From: Xanthomonas campestris pv. phormiicola
Lineage (GTDB): Bacteria > Pseudomonadota > Gammaproteobacteria > Xanthomonadales > Xanthomonadaceae
DNA: 64,000 nt
NCBI GenBank assembly: GCA_025666215.1
Contig: CP102593.1
Span: forward strand, 4,353,001 to 4,417,000
Direction: 5' to 3'
The notes under the pieces were generated by a model that saw nothing but the letters and a program-made list of their open reading frames with translations, ran no database searches and was not told where the DNA came from. Within the stretch, counting starts at the first letter, position 1; every line of letters starts with the position of its first letter. Shown one piece after another: positions 8,514 to 17,157 of the stretch. A program made the translations under genes and the position numbers.

Positions 8514-9404
8514 ATGCATGTGCTCGTCACCGGCGGCACCGGATTCATCGGCCGCGCACTGTGCCCTGCCCTGCTCCAGGCCGGCCATCGGGTCAGCGTG
8601 CTCAGCCGCGATCCGGCGCGTGCGACGCGGACGCTGCGCGGCGTGCAGGCGCTCGACGACCTGCAGGGCGCGGCGCCGACGGACGCGGTGATCAATCTCG
8701 CCGGCGAACCGCTCAGCGATGGCCGCTGGAACGAGACCCGCAAGCGCCGCTTCCGCACCTCGCGCATCGGCACCACCCGCGCGCTGCTCGACTGGATCGC
8801 GCAACTGGACGCGGCGCAGCGTCCCGCGTGCCTGCTCTCCGGCTCGGCGATCGGCTACTACGGCGACCGCGGCAACGACCTGCTCGACGAACGCAGCGCG
8901 GCCGGCGCGGATTTTGCCGCGCACCTGTGCCGCGACTGGGAAACCGAGGCGCTGCGTGCGCAGGCGCTGGGCGTGCGCACCAGCCTGGTCCGTACCGGGG
9001 TGGTGCTCGGCCGCGACGGCGGCGCGCTGGCGCGGATGCTGCCGCCGTTCCGGCTCGGCCTGGGCGGGCGCATGGGCGACGGCCGGCAATGGATGAGCTG
9101 GATCCATCGCGACGATCACGTCGGCCTGCTGCTGTGGCTGCTGCAGCACGGCGGCGACGGCGCCTACAACGCCACCGCCCCGACCCCGGTGACCAATGCC
9201 GATTTCGCCCAGCAGCTCGGCCAGGCGCTGCACCGGCCGGCGCTGCTGCCGGCACCGGCCGCGGCGCTGCGCCTGGCCTTCGGCGAGATGACCGACCTGC
9301 TGCTGGGCAGCCAGCGGGTACTGCCGACCCGCGCGCAGCAGGAGGGCTACGTGTTCCGCTATCCGGAGCTGGGCGCCGCGCTGGGTGCCGTGATCGACGG
9401 CTAA
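8514..9404 (+). CDS. TIGR01777-type NAD-dependent epimerase/dehydratase (YfcH-like)
   Basis: 296 residues. Extended-SDR N-terminus MHVLVTGGTGFIGRALCPAL, then VINLAGEPLSDGRWNETRKRR, SGSAIGYYGDRG (active-site Ser/Tyr region) and a C-terminal DUF1731-like domain (LRLAFGEMTDLLLGSQRVLP). These are hallmarks of the YfcH/SulA family, whose physiological substrate is not known. The ATG at 8514 starts directly at the Rossmann strand. It is followed by a repeat-filled gap. Confidence 0.88.
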   Translation: MHVLVTGGTGFIGRALCPALLQAGHRVSVLSRDPARATRTLRGVQALDDLQGAAPTDAVINLAGEPLSDGRWNETRKRRFRTSRIGTTRALLDWIAQLDAAQRPACLLSGSAIGYYGDRGNDLLDERSAAGADFAAHLCRDWETEALRAQALGVRTSLVRTGVVLGRDGGALARMLPPFRLGLGGRMGDGRQWMSWIHRDDHVGLLLWLLQHGGDGAYNATAPTPVTNADFAQQLGQALHRPALLPAPAAALRLAFGEMTDLLLGSQRVLPTRAQQEGYVFRYPELGAALGAVIDG

Positions 9405-9431
9405 CGCATCATTCGCCGACGATCTGCAACC

Positions 9432-9559
9432 TGTGGGAGCGACTTCAGGGCACCTCCAATACCCCCCAAAGAACTCGGCTCGCTCGCAAGTCATCGATGC
9501 GCATAGCGTGCAATTTTGGGAGTGAGCTTATTTGGAGGTGCCCTGAAGTCGCTCCCACA
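9432..9559. repeat. Palindromic REP/MITE-like element with 28-base perfect inverted arms
   Basis: Arms 9432-9459 and 9532-9559 are exact reverse complements. The outer part of each arm (TGTGGGAGCGACTTCAG) is the REP unit seen at other sites in the window. The inner part (GGCACCTCCAA) is unique here and encloses a 72-base core. It may be a small transposable remnant nested inside a REP palindrome. It occupies the gap after the YfcH-like gene; apart from it and the terminator at 9677-9711 the 9405-9760 gap shows nothing else. Confidence 0.8.
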
Positions 9560-9676
9560 AAAACGCGCTGTCGCCTGAGAAAGCGGCATCGCGCAGTGGC
9601 GCTCGGCACGCCACACGCCGCCAGCGCTGCATCGCTCCCAACGATCCGCACACGCAACCGCATCCCTCGACAACGC

Positions 9677-9711
9677 AAAACGCCCCGGCGGATGCTGTCC
9701 GCCGGGGCGTT
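9677..9711 (-). terminator. Terminator of the glycine-zipper gene
   Basis: Perfect 14-base stem (9679-9692 with 9698-9711) around a 5-base loop. On the minus strand it is followed by a short T run. It lies 50 bases past the stop of 9761-10129. Confidence 0.8.
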
Positions 9712-9760
9712 TGGGGTTGCTTTTGCCGAGCGCGCGGCGATGGCCGAGCGCGGCGTGGCC

Positions 9761-10129
9761 TCAGTAGCGCGTGCAGACGGTCTCGACGCGACGGTTGCCA
9801 TTGGACTGCTGGCGCTGGCCCTGGATATAGCGCCCGGTGGCGCCGCCGGCGACCGCGCCGCCGACCGTGGCCAGCTTCTTGCCGTCGCCCTTGCCCACCT
9901 GGTTGCCGAGCAGGCCGCCGATCGCCGCACCGGCCAGGGTGCCGCCGATGCGGTTGGGGTCGGTATTGTTCTTCTGCACCGTGACCTTCTTGCAGTGCAC
10001 GCGGGTGCCGTCGTTGAAGCGGCGCCCGGCGTCTTCCGGTCCGTAGTGGCGCTGCGCCTGCGCCAGCGGCGCGGCAGCAGTGGCGACGGCGAGCACGGCG
10101 AGACACAACGCGGATTTGAGATTGTTCAT
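9761..10129 (-). CDS. Glycine-zipper 2TM-domain envelope protein
   Basis: 122 residues with a signal peptide (MNNLKSALCLAVLAVATAAA ... LAQA). The glycine zipper segment RIGGTLAGAAIGGLLGNQVG (about residues 60-79) and a second one, KKLATVGGAVAGGATGRYI, are the hallmark of the Rick_17kDa/SlyB-like family of envelope proteins. There is no lipobox, so it is a soluble or membrane-inserted periplasmic protein rather than a lipoprotein. Two cysteines (CKK; VCTRY) could pair. Monocistronic with its own terminator. Confidence 0.85.
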   Translation of the reverse strand: MNNLKSALCLAVLAVATAAAPLAQAQRHYGPEDAGRRFNDGTRVHCKKVTVQKNNTDPNRIGGTLAGAAIGGLLGNQVGKGDGKKLATVGGAVAGGATGRYIQGQRQQSNGNRRVETVCTRY

Positions 10130-10273
10130 GCTGGTTGCTCCTGGGTGGCGGAGCCGATGCCTGCTGCAGGCATCGCACTCTCGACAGGGGCCACCTTTGC
10201 ACCGCGATTGCGAATGAACCGTGAAGCGAAATGCCCTCTATTCAGCTTCCACAGCCGCGGATGAACGCGTGCC

Positions 10274-10963
10274 TCAGCGCGGCGTGCTGCCGTCGTCCAC
10301 CGCAGGCGTGGGCGTGGCGTCCGCCACCGGCGTCGGCACTGCCGCCGGTGCAGCAGGTTCAGACGCAGGCGCAGGCGCCGCCGCGGCAGGCTCGTGCCTG
10401 GCCGCTGCCGCCGGCGGCGGCTCGGTCGCGGCCGGCTTGGCCTTGGGCAGGTATTGCGCCATGAGTTCGAAGAAACGCTTGTAGAAATCGCCGTCCTGCA
10501 CCGTGCTGCTGGCTACGCGCACCAGCGAGTCGTCGCTGCTGCCGACCGGCAGCGACACCGAGCCGAGCACGCCGACGCCGACGCTGGCCGAGGTCGCGCT
10601 CTTCTTCAGCGCATAGCGGTCCTGCAGCGCGCTGACGAACACCCAGGACTCGTCCTGGCCGTGCGCCACGCACGACACGCGCAGCTCCAGTTGCTCGTGC
10701 GACTCCTGGTTGGGCTGGAAGTTCTTGGTGCCTTCGACCGCATCGGCGGTGGCCTTGGCCACCACGTAGCCCTGGCTCAGCAACGCGCGCCGCGCCGATT
10801 CGCAGGCCTGGCCCGGCTGCACCGGATAGCTGCGCGAATAGGTGTTGTCGGAGTTGAAGGTCTCCTTCACCAGATTGTCCTGCTTGCGGGCGAAGCAGCC
10901 GCTCAGGCCGATCGCGACCAGCACGAGCGCAGGAAAGGCGAGGACGTTGGACGAAGCGGACAT
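10274..10963 (-). CDS. DUF2242-like lipoprotein
   Basis: 229 residues from MSASSNVLAFPALVLVAIGL. Lipobox LSGC gives a lipidated Cys at about residue 23. The folded part includes ETFNSDNTYSRSYPVQPGQA, CESARRALLSQGYVV and a conserved-looking FYKRFFELMAQYL. This pattern resembles the uncharacterised DUF2242 family. The last ~55 residues are a low-complexity Ala/Pro tail. Residue +2 after Cys is Phe, so outer-membrane sorting is expected. Function unknown. Confidence 0.75.
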   Translation of the reverse strand: MSASSNVLAFPALVLVAIGLSGCFARKQDNLVKETFNSDNTYSRSYPVQPGQACESARRALLSQGYVVAKATADAVEGTKNFQPNQESHEQLELRVSCVAHGQDESWVFVSALQDRYALKKSATSASVGVGVLGSVSLPVGSSDDSLVRVASSTVQDGDFYKRFFELMAQYLPKAKPAATEPPPAAAARHEPAAAAPAPASEPAAPAAVPTPVADATPTPAVDDGSTPR

Positions 10964-11041
10964 GGCCGTGGACCGAAAGGAAGGAACCGGCCAAGGATAG
11001 CCGCAAGCGTGTCGAGGCGGCCTTGATGCCGCCACCCGCGC

Positions 11042-12106
11042 TCATCCCGCGGTTAGCGAGCCCGGCGCCGGCTGCAGCGACAGGTCCAGCCGCAGCAGGC
11101 CGCCGCCGCGGTCGCGGCGTTCGGCGCGCAGGTAGTGGTGGGCGTCGAGCAGCGCCAGCGTCGGCGGCGCCGCCAGCGGCTCGCCCCACAGGCTGAGCGC
11201 GAAGCCGCGCGTGCGCAGCCAGTCCAGCAGCCGCTGCAGTTGCAGCAGGTCGCGCGGCAGCAGCAGGTCCACGTCGCCGGGCGGGCGCGGCGCCGCGCGC
11301 GGGTCGGCGAGCCACAGCGGATAGCTGCCGTGGACCGCGTAACCGAACCCGTCCGCATGCAGCGCAGCCAGCAGGTGCGCGCTGCCGGCCAGGTCGATCG
11401 GCTCGCGCCGTTTCTGGAAGATCAGCGCGTACTCGTGGCTGCGGTCGCTGTGCGTGTCGCCGGGCGACAGCGACTGCGCGGTCTGGCGGGGATAGCACAG
11501 CACGCGCTCGGCGCAGGGCACGAACAGGCTGCCCAGTATCCGCGCCAGGTCCCAGGCCTGCGGCACGCACACGCCGCCGATCTCGACGTTCTCCACCATC
11601 GCGATGCAGAAGCCGTCGTCGCGCAGGCTGCGGCGCAGCGCATGGAACACCGCGCGCAGTCCGCGCAGGTAAGCCGCGTAGTCGGGGCTGGCATACAGCT
11701 GGCCCGGTGCCGTGGCGCCCGGCCAGTCGCAACCGAAGTACGGCACGTTGGTCAGGCACAGGTCGATCGGCTGCTCCAGCGCGAGCTGCGGCAGCGCGCC
11801 GACCCGCACCTCCGCGCGCAGCCCGAGCCGCTGCAGACGCTCGCGGGCCAGCGCCGCGCGCGCCGCGTCGATCTCCAGTCCCAGCCCGCGCCGGCCCTCC
11901 AGGCCGGCGGCGAGCAAGGTGCTGCCGAAGCCGCAGAACGGATCCAGCACGCAGGCGTCCGGCGCGCTGAACTGGCGCACGAACGGACGCATCTGGCTGA
12001 CCCAGCCGCAGTCGCGCGCACCCAGCGGATCGCGCCGGCGCAGGTCCTCGGGCAAGCGGTGCTCGGGCGGGTCCGGCGGCGGCGTCCACCAGCTGCGGCT
12101 ATCCAT
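11042..12106 (-). CDS. Class I methyltransferase fused to a nucleotidyltransferase-like domain
   Basis: About 354 residues from the ATG at 12106 (MDSRSWWTPPP), preferred over a GTG nine bases upstream because GGAG lies five bases before it. Residues ~55-63 read DPFCGFGST (SAM-binding motif I), followed by EID (motif II) and NVPY at ~120-123 in place of the NPPY/DPPY catalytic motif of amino-methyltransferases. From ~258 a second domain shows HGSYP, a 15-residue spacer, DVDLLL (two carboxylates) and RLDLSL (third Asp), the pattern of minimal nucleotidyltransferases. It overlaps the radical SAM gene by 8 bases and is last in the NAD-salvage operon. The substrate (DNA, RNA or small molecule) is not determinable. 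Confidence 0.75.
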   Translation of the reverse strand: MDSRSWWTPPPDPPEHRLPEDLRRRDPLGARDCGWVSQMRPFVRQFSAPDACVLDPFCGFGSTLLAAGLEGRRGLGLEIDAARAALARERLQRLGLRAEVRVGALPQLALEQPIDLCLTNVPYFGCDWPGATAPGQLYASPDYAAYLRGLRAVFHALRRSLRDDGFCIAMVENVEIGGVCVPQAWDLARILGSLFVPCAERVLCYPRQTAQSLSPGDTHSDRSHEYALIFQKRREPIDLAGSAHLLAALHADGFGYAVHGSYPLWLADPRAAPRPPGDVDLLLPRDLLQLQRLLDWLRTRGFALSLWGEPLAAPPTLALLDAHHYLRAERRDRGGGLLRLDLSLQPAPGSLTAG

Positions 12107-13214
12107 GCTCTCCACGCCCGGCCTGCCACAGCAGATCGCGGTCCGGTTGCCAGCCCGCGCACAGGCGGCCGTCGGCGAAGAACACCAGCTTGTAGATGTC
12201 GCCGCTGTCGTGGCGCGCCTGCATCGCGGCGTAGTCGGAGGTCTCGAACACCACTTCCAGGCCGTCGGCGGTGGCCATGCGCAGGTTCCAGAAGTAATAG
12301 CCCTCGGTGATCTGCAGCGGCCGCAGCGTGCGCCACCACGGCGTGGCCATGCACGCAGCCACGACCTGCTCCACGCCGACCCGCGCCTGCGCCAGATAGC
12401 GCTGGGTGCCGCCGGCGCGGTAGCCGTCGCCCAGCCGCGAGAACTCGCGGAAGATCACCGTGGTCGCGCCGCACTGGCGTGCCCAGCACAGATAGCCGGC
12501 GACGCCGTCGGCATCGGCGATGCCGCCGTGCTGCAGGATGCACACCAGGCGCAGCGGCAGCGCGGCGGCGATGCGCTGCGCGGTGGCGACGAACACCTGC
12601 GCATCGGCGATCGCCTCGCCGTCGCGGAAGCGCATGATCGCGTCGTTGCCGGCCTGCTGCGGATGGTGCCGCGACAGTTCCACCCACGACAGCCGGAAGC
12701 GTTGCAGCGCGTCCAGCAACGCATCGCCGCGGGCGCGGGCGAAGCCGGCGCCGTTGCTGTACAGCACGCGCTGCTCGACCAGCAATCCCTCGCGTTCGGC
12801 CTCGCCCAAGGTCTGCAGCAGCTGCAGGAACCAGGCTTCGTCGTCGGTCATTTCCAACCCCGACAGCGACTGCGACAGCGGCAGCCCGGACAGCTGCGCC
12901 AGGCCCTGGCGCAGCATCGCGAAGTAGTCCGGCGGCGGCCGCAGGCTGGCCGCGGCGGTGCCGCCGGCCTGCGGGCGCAGCGTCTCCGAACAGAACCGGC
13001 AACGCGCCGAACACGGCCGCACCGACGCGTACGGGGTGAAGGTGACCGGCTGCGCGACGCGGTAGTCGCGGCCGCCGATGCGCTGCACCCGCCAGCGCGC
13101 GGCATCGGCGGCGGCCGGCACCCGCCATTCCAGGTGCGGCATGCCGGCGCGCAATGCGGCGAACAGCGGCGAGGCGCCGCTCAGCGGCGGCGCGAACTCC
13201 ATGCTGGCGTCCAT
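12099..13214 (-). CDS. Radical SAM protein of unknown function
   Basis: 371 residues. Cluster-binding CxxxCxxC is seen as PCSARCRFCSE with Cys 68, 72 and 75. The preceding segment VTFTPYASVRPCSARC is arranged like other radical SAM barrels. Later segments include LSGLEMTDDEAWFLQLLQ, RLVCILQHGGIAD and TTVIFREFSRLGDGYR. The C-terminus (DGLEVVFETSDYA ... DIYKLVFFADGRLCAGWQ) is an extra domain not recognised. It sits 8 bases after nadV and overlaps the methyltransferase-fusion start, so the two probably work together. The reaction is unknown. M5 (13202) is an alternative start. Confidence 0.8.
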   Translation of the reverse strand: MDASMEFAPPLSGASPLFAALRAGMPHLEWRVPAAADAARWRVQRIGGRDYRVAQPVTFTPYASVRPCSARCRFCSETLRPQAGGTAAASLRPPPDYFAMLRQGLAQLSGLPLSQSLSGLEMTDDEAWFLQLLQTLGEAEREGLLVEQRVLYSNGAGFARARGDALLDALQRFRLSWVELSRHHPQQAGNDAIMRFRDGEAIADAQVFVATAQRIAAALPLRLVCILQHGGIADADGVAGYLCWARQCGATTVIFREFSRLGDGYRAGGTQRYLAQARVGVEQVVAACMATPWWRTLRPLQITEGYYFWNLRMATADGLEVVFETSDYAAMQARHDSGDIYKLVFFADGRLCAGWQPDRDLLWQAGRGEHG

Positions 13215-13222
13215 GCCGGCAC

Positions 13223-14647
13223 CTACAGGCGCGCGGCGTTCGCGCGCTCGCGCACCTGCGCCAGGCTCCAGTCGTGCAGCAGGCGGCCGTTCTCCCACAC
13301 CGTGACCATCGCGTCGTCGTAGCCGGCAGGCCGCGCCAGTTCGTCCAGCGACGCGGCCGTGGCCGGCACCGGCTCGGTGCGGTAGCCGCCGTATTCGCGA
13401 TGGCGCAGCAGGCTCATGCGGCCGCGCTTGCTGAGCTTGCCCTTGTCGGTGACCGGATCCTTGTAGACGTCGATCCAGGCGCCGTCCACGCACGCGGCCG
13501 AGCACTTGAGCGCGAACTTCTGCGTATCGCGATCCAGCCGCTGCAGCAGCGCCCCGCCCATGCCGAAGGCGACGTTGTCGGTGGCGTAGCCGGCGCTGGT
13601 GACGCGTTCCAGGATCGCGCGGATGCTGGTCGGGTTGACCCCGTCGCCCTGGATCACCCGCACGTGGTTGAGCACCTTGTAGCCCTTGCCGTTGACGCTG
13701 TGGCCGAAGGCCTCGTCGAGCAGTTCCAGGCACTGGTGCACCACCGCCACCGGGTCGCCGGAATCGGGGCGGATCACCACGGTGGCGCCGGAGGCGATCA
13801 CCTCCTCGCGCAGCGTGCTGCCCCAGTGTTCGCGGATCGCGTGGAAGATGTCGTAGCTGTCGGAGACCACGGCGAGGATGCCGCCGGGCTTGCCGAACTG
13901 CCTGAGCATGTTGCGGTACGCGTCCACTTCGCGCGCGCGGCCCCAGCTGGTGATGGTGCTGTGCTCGGCGGCCGGGATCGAGTAGCCGGCCATCGGCTCG
14001 TGGTAGTGCGCGCGCGCCAGCAACAGCCCGGACACGGTGTCGGTGCCGAGGAAGTTGACCAGGTGCGCGGCGCCGCCGATCGCCGCCGATTCCAGGCTGG
14101 ACACGCCGCGCGCGCCGAAGTCGTGCAGCTTGAACGGCAACTGGCCTTCCGGATCGTCGCTGGTGCGCTCCAGGAACTGGCGGATGGTCTGCTTGGCATG
14201 CCAGCTGACCGTGGCCACGGTGACCGGATACCAGATGCGCAGCAGCAGCGTTTCCAGGTACGACGGCACCCAGTAGGCCTGCGCGTCGGTGGACTCGATG
14301 GTCATCAGCGCATTGTGGGTCGGCACCACGCTGCCCTCGGGCACGGCGCGGATGCGGATCGGCAGCTGCCCGCCGAGGCGGTCGACGATATCGCGCCAGC
14401 CGGCCTCGTTGAACGGCTCGCCGTGCGCGGCGAACAGGTCGCGCGCCTCGTCGACGTCGGCATGGGTGACGGCGCGGCCCAGCGCCTCCTTCAGGATCGA
14501 CTGCAGGCCGAAGAACACGGTGCGGTCGTAGACGCCGCCGCGCGATTCCACGTAGAAGAACGTGGCATCGGTGCCGGCCGGATATTGCAGCCAGTGGCTG
14601 GCCTTGTAGCTATCGGTGTTGAGCAGCAGGTTGTTGAGGCATTGCAT
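13223..14647 (-). CDS. nadV: Nicotinamide phosphoribosyltransferase (NadV/NAMPT type)
   Basis: 474 residues, the usual NAMPT/NadV length. Signatures are LLNTDSYKASHWLQYPAG at the N-terminus, LHDFGARGVSS near 174-184, VIRPDSGDPVAVV near 291-302, and IQGDGVNPTSI. These match enzymes that join nicotinamide and PRPP to make NMN, rather than the PncB nicotinate enzymes. The start has a good AAGGAG ribosome site. It lies 63 bases after the NMN adenylyltransferase-Nudix gene, so the pair forms a two-step nicotinamide to NAD route. Confidence 0.92.
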   Translation of the reverse strand: MQCLNNLLLNTDSYKASHWLQYPAGTDATFFYVESRGGVYDRTVFFGLQSILKEALGRAVTHADVDEARDLFAAHGEPFNEAGWRDIVDRLGGQLPIRIRAVPEGSVVPTHNALMTIESTDAQAYWVPSYLETLLLRIWYPVTVATVSWHAKQTIRQFLERTSDDPEGQLPFKLHDFGARGVSSLESAAIGGAAHLVNFLGTDTVSGLLLARAHYHEPMAGYSIPAAEHSTITSWGRAREVDAYRNMLRQFGKPGGILAVVSDSYDIFHAIREHWGSTLREEVIASGATVVIRPDSGDPVAVVHQCLELLDEAFGHSVNGKGYKVLNHVRVIQGDGVNPTSIRAILERVTSAGYATDNVAFGMGGALLQRLDRDTQKFALKCSAACVDGAWIDVYKDPVTDKGKLSKRGRMSLLRHREYGGYRTEPVPATAASLDELARPAGYDDAMVTVWENGRLLHDWSLAQVRERANAARL

Positions 14648-14710
14648 GACGGAAGCTCCTTCGCGTCGGGGAAAGCCAGCGGTCTGTCCGCCGGCCGGGG
14701 CAGGCCGCGG

Positions 14711-15760
14711 TCAACCGCGGCCCAGGAAGAATTCGAGCAGGTGCAGGTGGTCTTCGAACAGTTTCGGGCCCATGCCCAGCACTTCGCTGACCGGGATCCA
14801 GCGCGCCTTGTCGGCATCGTCGCCGCCGCGCACCTCGGGCAGTTCGCCGAAGGCGAATTCGAAGTGGAAGGCATGGGTGATGGTGCGCCCGCGCAGGCTG
14901 CGCTCGGGATGGTCGAACACGTGGCGGTTCTTCAGCGAGCCCTTCAGCACCGGCACCGGGATCTTCAGCCGGGTTTCCTCGCGCAGTTCGCGCAGGCACG
15001 CATCGAAGATGCTCTCGTGCTGGCCGACGAAGCCGCCCGGCAGCGCCCACAGGCCCTTGCCCGGCGCCGCGCGGCGCCGCACCAGCAGCACGTGGCCCGA
15101 ATGCACCACCACCGCATCGGCGGTGACGAAGGTCGGCGGATACGGCGCCTCCTTCCAGGCCGCGCGGTACTGCTCGATGAACTGGTACTCGGCGAGCAGT
15201 TCCGCATACGACGGCGAGTTCTTGCGGAACGCCTCGAGCATGTCGAACACCGGCGCCGGCACGTTGCCGCGCAGCATCAGCAGCGCGCCGTGGAAGTCGA
15301 TGCTGCCGGCCTCGAACAGGTAGCGGCGCAGTTCGGTCGCCGACAGGGTCTCGGTGTGCTGCACGTCGACCAGCGGCCACTGCGGGAATTCGCGCAGGTA
15401 GTAGCTGCTGGCGTCCTTGTCCATGCCGACCAGGCCGATGCGCGCCTCGCTGCCGCCGCCATCGGCGCGCACTGCGTCGGCCACCGCCGACTGCACCGCG
15501 GCGATCCATTGGCTCTCGTTGTACAGGTGATCGCGCAGCGGGCGCAGGATCAGGCGCTCGCCGGCGCCGTCGAGCGCGGCCTGGATCATCACGCTGCGTT
15601 CGGCCACCGTCCACGGATTGCGGATGGTGCGCGGGGTCTCGGCCGAGCCGACCAGGAAGATGAGTTTCTGCGCACGCGCCAGGGCGTGGCGGGCAACGGC
15701 GGCGTGGCCGTTGTGGAAGGGCTCGAAGCGCCCGATGAATACAAGATAGTCGAAATCCAT
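14711..15760 (-). CDS. nadM: Bifunctional NMN adenylyltransferase / Nudix hydrolase
   Basis: 349 residues. The N-terminal NMNAT domain starts MDFDYLVFIGRFEPFHNGH with the nucleotidyl-transfer H-x-G-H at 16-19. The C-terminal Nudix domain carries GGFVGQHESIFDACL followed by RELREET (about 238-263), a complete Nudix box. The first half makes NAD from NMN and ATP; the Nudix half in characterised relatives cleaves ADP-ribose or ADPRP. The ATG at 15760 is preferred over the ATG six bases upstream because GAGGG is then correctly spaced. First gene of the four-gene unit ending at 11042. Confidence 0.92.
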   Translation of the reverse strand: MDFDYLVFIGRFEPFHNGHAAVARHALARAQKLIFLVGSAETPRTIRNPWTVAERSVMIQAALDGAGERLILRPLRDHLYNESQWIAAVQSAVADAVRADGGGSEARIGLVGMDKDASSYYLREFPQWPLVDVQHTETLSATELRRYLFEAGSIDFHGALLMLRGNVPAPVFDMLEAFRKNSPSYAELLAEYQFIEQYRAAWKEAPYPPTFVTADAVVVHSGHVLLVRRRAAPGKGLWALPGGFVGQHESIFDACLRELREETRLKIPVPVLKGSLKNRHVFDHPERSLRGRTITHAFHFEFAFGELPEVRGGDDADKARWIPVSEVLGMGPKLFEDHLHLLEFFLGRG

Positions 15761-15994
15761 GAGCATCCCTCACGGTGATTGGGGTCGCCGCGGGTCTGTC
15801 CCTTGGCGTGGCGCAAATGCTACGCCGATGCGCGAGGGCGTCAAGTGGCGCACGCGCCGGCGCCGCTGTCGCCAGGCGTAGACACCTGCTGCGCCGCGGC
15901 GCGCGTTGCGCGCGCGATCGCGCTAGCCTCGCGCTCGCCCCGGCCAGCGCTGCAGGCAGCATTTTCCAGCACTCCACATCATTGCGAGGAACCT

Positions 15995-16993
15995 ATGAAC
16001 GGATCGAACAAGCGCATATGCGCATGGCTTCCGCTGTTGCTGCTGATTTGTCTGTGCGCACCGGCGGCGGCGCAGAGTTTCGCCAAGGGCGCGGACGTGA
16101 GCTGGATCGACCAGCAGGAGAACAGCGGCCGCGTGTTCCGCAATGCCGCGGGCGCGAACGCCGACTTCTTCGCGCTGCTGAAGGGCACCGGGGTCAACGC
16201 GATCCGCTTGCGGGTGTGGGTCAATCCCAAGGACGGCTGGTGCGACGGCGCCGACGTGCTGAACATGGCCAAGCGCGCCAAGGCGCAGGGCATGAGCATC
16301 ATGATCGACTTCCACTACAGCGACAGCTGGGCCGATCCCGGACAGCAGACCAAGCCCGCGGCGTGGAGCGGCGATGCGTTCTCCAAACTGGTCACCGACG
16401 TCTATGCGCATACCAGCGGCATCCTGTCGTACCTGAAGTCCAACGGCATCACCGTCAGCTGGGTGCAGGTCGGCAACGAGATCAACAGCGGCATGCTGTG
16501 GCCGGACGGCAAGACCCCCAACTTCGGCAATCTCGCGCAGCTGGTCAACAGCGGCTACGACGCGAGCAAGTCGGTCTATCCCGGCGCCAAGGTGGTCGTG
16601 CATCTGGCCAACGGCTACGACAACGCCACCTTCCGCTGGTTCTTCGACGGCCTGAAGTCCGCCGGCGGCAAATGGGACGTGGTCGGCATGTCGCACTACC
16701 CGTCGAGCAGCGGCTGGCAAAGCGCCAATACCCAGATCGCCAGCAACATGCGCGACATGGTGTCGCGCTACGGCTCGGACGTGATCGTCAGCGAAGTGGG
16801 CATGGATTGGCAGCAGGACGCGGCGACCCGCTCGATGCTGGCCGACCTGGTCGCCAAGACCCGCGCGGTCGGTGCGCACGGGCTGGGCGTGTTCTATTGG
16901 GAACCCGATGCCTATCCGGGTTGGCAGGGCTACACCAAGGGCGCGGTGAACAACGACGGGCAGCTGACCCAGGCGCTTGCGGGCTTCCAGTAA
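15995..16993 (+). CDS. Secreted GH53 endo-beta-1,4-galactanase
   Basis: 332 residues with a signal peptide (LPLLLLICLCAPAAAQ). GH53 motifs are FAKGADVSWIDQQENSG, NAIRLRVWVNPKDG, SIMIDFHYSDSWADPGQQ, QVGNEINSGMLWP (acid/base Glu162) and VIVSEVGMDW (nucleophile Glu267). It degrades galactan and arabinogalactan side chains of pectin, fitting a plant-associated lifestyle. GCGAGG precedes the ATG. It stands alone, divergent from the NAD-salvage operon across 234 bases that hold promoters for both. Confidence 0.93.
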   Translation: MNGSNKRICAWLPLLLLICLCAPAAAQSFAKGADVSWIDQQENSGRVFRNAAGANADFFALLKGTGVNAIRLRVWVNPKDGWCDGADVLNMAKRAKAQGMSIMIDFHYSDSWADPGQQTKPAAWSGDAFSKLVTDVYAHTSGILSYLKSNGITVSWVQVGNEINSGMLWPDGKTPNFGNLAQLVNSGYDASKSVYPGAKVVVHLANGYDNATFRWFFDGLKSAGGKWDVVGMSHYPSSSGWQSANTQIASNMRDMVSRYGSDVIVSEVGMDWQQDAATRSMLADLVAKTRAVGAHGLGVFYWEPDAYPGWQGYTKGAVNNDGQLTQALAGFQ

Positions 16994-17157
16994 CGCGCGC
17001 GGCGCCCGTCGCGCCGCTGCGCGGCGGGCGGGCCGCGCCACCTGCGGCGTGCGCCCATGCAGGCGTTCCGGGTTTGCCGGCGCGACGCCGCCGGCGACTG
17101 GCTGGCGGTCATGTCCGCGTGCCACCATTGGCGATCCTTGCCGCCAGACCCGTCGCC

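Noticed and set aside
5405..8776. 1123-codon minus-strand open frame
   Set aside because: It runs across parts of three well supported genes in the wrong frame or strand and has no domain motif.
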